Positions 19,867 through 21,125 of a stretch of 21,125 nt of DNA are shown here, one piece after another (the first letter of the stretch is position 1; every line of letters starts with the position of its first letter). A program made the translations under genes and the position numbers. Origin of the DNA: a virus; IMG/VR virus record IMGVR_UViG_3300009285_010696, positions 1 to 21,125 of that record; one strand, 5' to 3'. The notes under the pieces were generated by a model. That model did not search any database and was not told where the DNA came from. It saw only the letters and a list, made by a program, of their open reading frames with translations.

Positions 19867-20085
19867 TTACCTCTCGTCTCGTCCGAACTTCGGCGCGATC
19901 CAAATGCCACCGGCGATGATCAGCGCGCTCAATGCCACCAGCACGGCGAAGTCGAAGGCCGCCAGCCATGTATAGCGCTGCACCAAGGCAAACGGATCGA
20001 AGGCGGCATCGCGGTAGAGGTGATACGGCATGTAGAGCCACAATGCGATGACGAGGAAAGCGGCGAGGACGGGCATCTGGATCAT
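19867..20085 (-). CDS. Small membrane protein, 72 residues
   Basis: The ATG at 20085 overlaps the upstream stop (ATGA). Two transmembrane segments: PVLAAFLVIALWLYMPYHLY near the start and AFDFAVLVALSALIIAGGIW toward the end. A basic tail (KFGRDER) follows. Two short helices with a charged tail resemble holin or antiholin designs, but no family is recognised. Confidence 0.6.
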   Translation of the reverse strand: MIQMPVLAAFLVIALWLYMPYHLYRDAAFDPFALVQRYTWLAAFDFAVLVALSALIIAGGIWIAPKFGRDER

Positions 20086-20321
20086 CCGGTGATTTTCTTG
20101 ATCGGATCGTTGCCGTAGTGCACCACCCGGCCGATCAGGAATCGAAATCCGACGATCGAGAGCAACAGCCAAAGCATGAGCGCTAGGTACGCTGCCGGTG
20201 CATCATGCAACGCCGACCAGTACGTCTCGGCAGAGGTGACCGACACTAGGGCATAGATCGCGGTCAGGCCGTTCTTCAGCCATTCCTTTGCGGCCGGAGA
20301 CTGCAGAAGTCGGTTCATCAT
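20082..20321 (-). CDS. Small membrane protein, 79 residues
   Basis: It starts with paired ATG codons at 20321/20318 (a TTG three codons earlier overlaps the upstream stop). MMNRLLQSPAAKEWLKNGLT leads to one or two hydrophobic helices (AAYLALMLWLLLSIVGFRFL) and a basic end (HYGNDPIKKITG). It is the first of three consecutive short membrane proteins upstream of terS. No family is recognised; a lysis role is possible from position. Confidence 0.55.
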   Translation of the reverse strand: MMNRLLQSPAAKEWLKNGLTAIYALVSVTSAETYWSALHDAPAAYLALMLWLLLSIVGFRFLIGRVVHYGNDPIKKITG

Positions 20322-20326
20322 GCGTA

Positions 20327-20773
20327 TCAAGTGCGTTTTGCTGGCAGGATGAGCGGGCGATCATAGGGCTGGGCAACGATCACCGCCGGCCCGCGCACTA
20401 GGATGAATTCATGGCTCACGCGATAGCCGCGGCGGATCGGCCCCGATAGCGTCGGGCTTTTCTCGTCGCCCCTGGTCAACGTGGCGGTGATGGTTAGCTC
20501 GTTCGGCCCGCCGATCTTGTCGATGTATTCGGCGGCCTGGCGCAGCACCCACTCGCGATCGCGACCGCAGACTTCGACCTTGCCGTCCTTCTTGATCTCG
20601 ACGCCGATCACGCCGGCGGGCCCGGGCCGGCTGATGCCGAGAAGTCCGGGCAAGTAGAACGTCAGCCGGAAGTCCGGCATTTCCTCGGGCGCGCGTGCGG
20701 ATGACTGCTGCCGAGCGGTCTTGCGATAGCCTTGCACGTGACGGCCGAAGGCAACGGTCCAGCGGCGGCTCAT
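20327..20773 (-). CDS. Hypothetical phage protein, 148 residues
   Basis: The product has a basic N-terminus (MSRRWTVAFGRHVQGYRKTA) and a beta-rich body: DFRLTFYLPGLLGISRPGPA, GVIGVEIKKDGKVEVCGRDR, then NELTITATLTRGDEKSPTLS. An AGAGG site precedes the ATG at 20773. No signal or membrane segment. Family not recognised; a virion or DNA-binding protein are both possible. Confidence 0.6.
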   Translation of the reverse strand: MSRRWTVAFGRHVQGYRKTARQQSSARAPEEMPDFRLTFYLPGLLGISRPGPAGVIGVEIKKDGKVEVCGRDREWVLRQAAEYIDKIGGPNELTITATLTRGDEKSPTLSGPIRRGYRVSHEFILVRGPAVIVAQPYDRPLILPAKRT

Positions 20774-20778
20774 CGCCT

Positions 20779-21125
20779 CTAACCGCCCCCGGCCCTGAAG
20801 CGGCGGGCGATTTCCTTGAATAGCCGGCGACCTGCGGCGAAGAAGCTGCGCTTCGTATGGACCTGCGGGTGTGCGTGCGATGCCGGCTTCGGCTCGACGC
20901 GCATCCGGTGCCGCGCTTCATAGGTCAGCCTGCGCCGGAGCCGGCGCGATAATCCGCGCGGCGATCGCAGCAAGGTCGGAGACGGTTGCCACCTCGGCTT
21001 CGGCAGCTCGAGCACGATTGCAGCCACACAAGCCGCGCGCCAGGCATTGCGCCGGGCGGCGCGATAGGTTTCGGCCGGGCGAGCGGTCCCGCGCGTGCGC
21101 GCTTGCTGCCCCGGCCACGGCCGCC
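20779..21125 (-). CDS. Basic hypothetical protein, 5' end beyond the window
   Basis: The frame is open from the right edge to a stop at 20779. It contains TARPAETYRAARRNAWRAAC, then VAAIVLELPKPRWQPSPTLL and a very basic tail (KRSFFAAGRRLFKEIARRFR). Codon third positions are GC-rich, as in the neighbours. A GTG at 21027 could be the start, giving 82 residues, but the preceding residues also look coding. A competing frame (20918-21118) ends in an ATGA and may be a second overlapping gene. Function unknown. Confidence 0.45.
   Translation of the reverse strand, partial: RPWPGQQARTRGTARPAETYRAARRNAWRAACVAAIVLELPKPRWQPSPTLLRSPRGLSRRLRRRLTYEARHRMRVEPKPASHAHPQVHTKRSFFAAGRRLFKEIARRFRAGGG

Noticed and set aside
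1-21125. CRISPR array, rRNA, integrase or toxin-antitoxin pair
   Set aside because: I saw no regularly spaced direct repeats, no rRNA sequence, and no integrase or toxin motifs on either strand.

Overview
The window is about 21 kb of GC-rich DNA from a tailed phage or prophage, most likely of an alphaproteobacterium. Nearly every gene reads on the minus strand, so transcription runs from the right edge to the left. The phage assignment rests on a small terminase, a large terminase and a portal of the podovirus head-to-tail connector type. The host guess (Hyphomicrobiales, e.g. Bradyrhizobium or Nitrobacter relatives) is an inference from base composition and from the type of transposon present. 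No integrase, repressor, capsid or tail gene lies in the window, so lytic versus prophage state cannot be decided.

Layout from right to left. 21125-19716 holds five small phage genes, three of them coding for short membrane proteins. 19706-16679 is terS and terL; terL is interrupted in its ATP-binding P-loop by a 369-residue class 3 intein with a LAGLIDADG endonuclease. 16677-15783 holds a 40-nt hairpin, a 21-codon Lys/Pro-rich gene and three small unknown genes. 15786-3752 is the unusual part: a pseudaminic-acid-type (nonulosonic acid) sugar cluster set between terminase and portal. It has a PseA-like amidotransferase, a HisF-like partner, a CMP-sugar synthetase-like cytidylyltransferase, a Pse-associated methylase, a GNAT acetyltransferase, the synthase PseI, the dehydratase PseB and a half-length DegT/PseC-like aminotransferase. 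Small unknown genes and two HNH endonucleases are interspersed. 3247-1 holds small virion-type genes, the portal, and a gene running off the left edge. A single short gene (427-657) reads on the plus strand.

An IS1595-family transposon occupies 8299-11409. Its ends are set by 30-bp terminal inverted repeats (two mismatches) and an 8-bp target duplication, GGAGTATC. Removing it restores an ORF that starts with a 4-bp overlap on the methylase stop. The element carries a transposase and a companion gene on plus, a DUF6471-type small protein and a membrane/coiled-coil protein on minus, and a tRNA gene with its own intrinsic terminator. Three copies of a 16-bp operator-like sequence cover the divergent promoters between transposase and DUF6471 gene.

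How it fits together: the sugar genes are stitched into the late operon by 4-bp stop/start overlaps (ATGA or GTGA), so they are probably translated with the structural genes. PseB, the aminotransferase, the acetyltransferase, PseI, the cytidylyltransferase, PseA with HisF-like, and the methylase would give an activated and modified nonulosonic acid. PseG (UDP-sugar hydrolase), a HisH-like glutaminase and a glycosyltransferase are not seen. The product could decorate the host surface or the virion; the sequence does not say which.
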